Shown piece after piece: positions 62,663 through 64,000 of a stretch of 64,000 nt of DNA. This DNA is from Thuidium tamariscinum. Lineage: Eukaryota > Streptophyta > Bryopsida > Hypnales > Thuidiaceae. Made by a program: the position numbers and the translations under genes. The stretch spans positions 19,486,501-19,550,500 of the forward strand of contig OX344754.2 in NCBI GenBank assembly GCA_947034885.2, written 5' to 3'. The notes below the pieces were generated by a model, which had not been told where the DNA came from, ran no database searches, and saw nothing but the letters and a program-made list of their open reading frames with translations. Each line of letters starts with the position of its first letter. Within the stretch, counting starts at the first letter, position 1.

Positions 62663-64000
62663 TCAAAAATCATCCATTTCGTAGTTCAATACGGTACTCC
62701 TATTCAGTCCTTCGTAGAATCTGGCTACCACAGGAAGAACCTTGATCTTGGATGGATCGAAACCGATAAGACGCAGGCCCTGAAGAGACTTCACACGAGA
62801 AAGAGCCACGTAGACCATGCCATGTCCGAAGGCCTTGGAGAGATTGGTCTCCACACGGTCAAGTGTCATACCTTGGCACTTGTGTACACTGAGAGCCCAA
62901 CCCAGCATCAGGGGAATCTGCGGACAGACGCATAGTAACGGTCAGATAATCAGCTTTGAATTATAGGTCCTGCATGATAAAAAAAACTCCAAGCACCCCA
63001 GACGGTGGGGATCATAGTAATTCGGTCCTGAGCGTACAAAAATGTGTAATCATATACAGCGATCTGCCTGAACGAGGTATGTCACTCCGGAAAAAGTAGT
63101 AATGGGTAGCTCATAATTGCCTGCGATGGCACTGACCTGAACTCTCTTGGCAATTTCTTTGTCACCATCAAAGACACTCCAGCTTTCAGGCCCCACCAAC
63201 CTCTCAAGACCATCACAAGCAAAGCGAATAATAGGCCATTGGCCAGGCGGGTCGCTTATCTTGGAAAACCTTAGGTATTCAGCAGCTGTGGGATCACCGG
63301 GTACAGAAAATCCAACCACTACACCTCTTGCTCCATTCACCAGCCCAACGCCCATCTCAAGATTCTTTAAAAGTATCACCTGCACAGTTATGCACAAACA
63401 TCAACTATTCAAGCGTACAGAACCTTTTGAAAACAAGGAACTGAAAAATAAGATTCGCAAGAGGTCAGCCCGTGAAGTATCTTCATATTCTTGTCTACAA
63501 CTACATGAAGGTGTACATACCCATATCTGACAGTGATTCTAAAGTCGAGGAGATCTATGATGGTCTGACCTTCAACCCTAAAAATGGAATATTTGAAGGT
63601 CTCATTGGACATGGATGTCCCCCTTAGGAACGTAATAGACAAAACTGATTTCTCCTGTCTGGAACAGATGCCAACCCAGTCCCCCAGATCTGGGTTGTAG
63701 AAATAGAAAATACCTGAGCTCCCACACACAGAGGTTGAACAGCAGCTGCTCGCAGGTTATCCAATTGCCTAAGGGCAAAGTCGCTGTGAGAATCATCTTT
63801 AGCTTTATATACAATCATATTCCCTCCTATGGATCTCAAGTTTTGATCATTCTCACGGTGGACATCCATCTGATGAGGATACAATCTTGTCATCTCAATT
63901 CCATTTGATGCTCCATCTGAAGGGCCTTGGCATTGCATTAGACGATGTAGAGTCGAAGAGGAACACAGTCCACGACGAATCTCATTCAACATATTCACAA
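62663..64000 (-). CDS. PIF1: PIF1-family DNA helicase, C-terminal exons (partial, runs off window)
   Basis: Three exons on the minus strand: 64000-63714 (open at the window edge), 63379-63137 and 62917-62663 with stop. Introns are GT-AG and in phase (GAQ|VILLKN, RVQ|IPLML). The sequence shows LNEIRRG, LYPHQMDVHREN, LRAAAVQPLCVGAQVILLKN, GLVNGARGVVVGF, GPESWSV, then the C-terminal motif WALSVHKCQGMTLDRVE and VYVALSRVKSLQGLRLIGFD. These are hallmarks of eukaryotic PIF1 5'-3' helicases, which act in nuclear and organellar DNA maintenance. The Walker motifs lie beyond the window. Introns and the absence of any Rep/HUH domain favour a host gene over a Helitron, though the latter cannot be excluded without the 5' part. 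The C-tail ends NYEMDDF. Confidence 0.85.

Noticed and set aside
63147-63530. Plus-strand ORF of 127 codons at the right end
   Set aside because: It is antisense to the PIF1 exon 63379-63137, whose motifs are unmistakable.
62663-64000. Helitron
   Set aside because: No CTRR 3' hairpin end, TC 5' end or Rep domain was seen, and the exons resemble cellular PIF1. Left open only because the gene is cut by the window edge.

Overview
The window is a repeat-rich, AT-rich stretch of a plant nuclear genome. The evidence is spliceosomal genes with GT-AG introns, a leucine-rich-repeat receptor kinase of plant type, an ER nucleotide-exchange factor matching plant SIL1, and many short plant-style transposon derivatives (CACTA, MITEs, foldback elements, a solo LTR). 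Long transposon-filled introns and dense nesting suggest a large genome. I cannot name the species; a bryophyte, lycophyte, fern or gymnosperm is as far as I would go, at low confidence.

Layout. Positions 1-30300 hold no intact host gene that I recognise. This part contains two diverged copies of one 4-5 kb unit (about 754-5430 and 18418-23545). On the minus strand each copy has a TATA box and a short start-codon exon whose differences look protein-preserving. Between them lie four decayed exon-like copies (5550-9560), a non-autonomous CACTA element (9612-14518) split by a 2155-bp solo LTR that carries a 171-codon ORF, an AT-rich tract full of CAATTG motifs (15720-17000), and an almost perfect 1.09-kb foldback element (18558-19647). 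From 23550 to 30300 there are unclassified repeats, two minisatellites and further small elements.

Positions 30346-48511 (minus) hold one apparently intact 19-exon LRR receptor-kinase gene of about 973 codons. Its 18-kb span comes from introns loaded with MITEs. Positions 48512-58960 are intergenic, with several MITEs, dispersed repeats, and two orphan exons of a membrane protein near 55.1-55.4 kb. Positions 58967-61915 (plus) encode a complete seven-exon SIL1-like protein of 417 aa with an N-terminal signal/anchor and a C-terminal RDEL. Positions 62663-64000 (minus) hold the last three exons of a PIF1-family helicase that continues past the window edge; it lies tail to tail with SIL1.

The most novel material is transposon biology. 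One family (ends GGGTGATTGCAAGAAA, 4-bp target duplications) has seven delimited copies here, one of them the giant hairpin. Several other small families can be delimited by terminal repeats and target-site duplications, and nesting gives a partial relative chronology. The genes are otherwise unrelated: SIL1 serves ER protein folding, PIF1 serves DNA maintenance, and the receptor kinase serves signalling.
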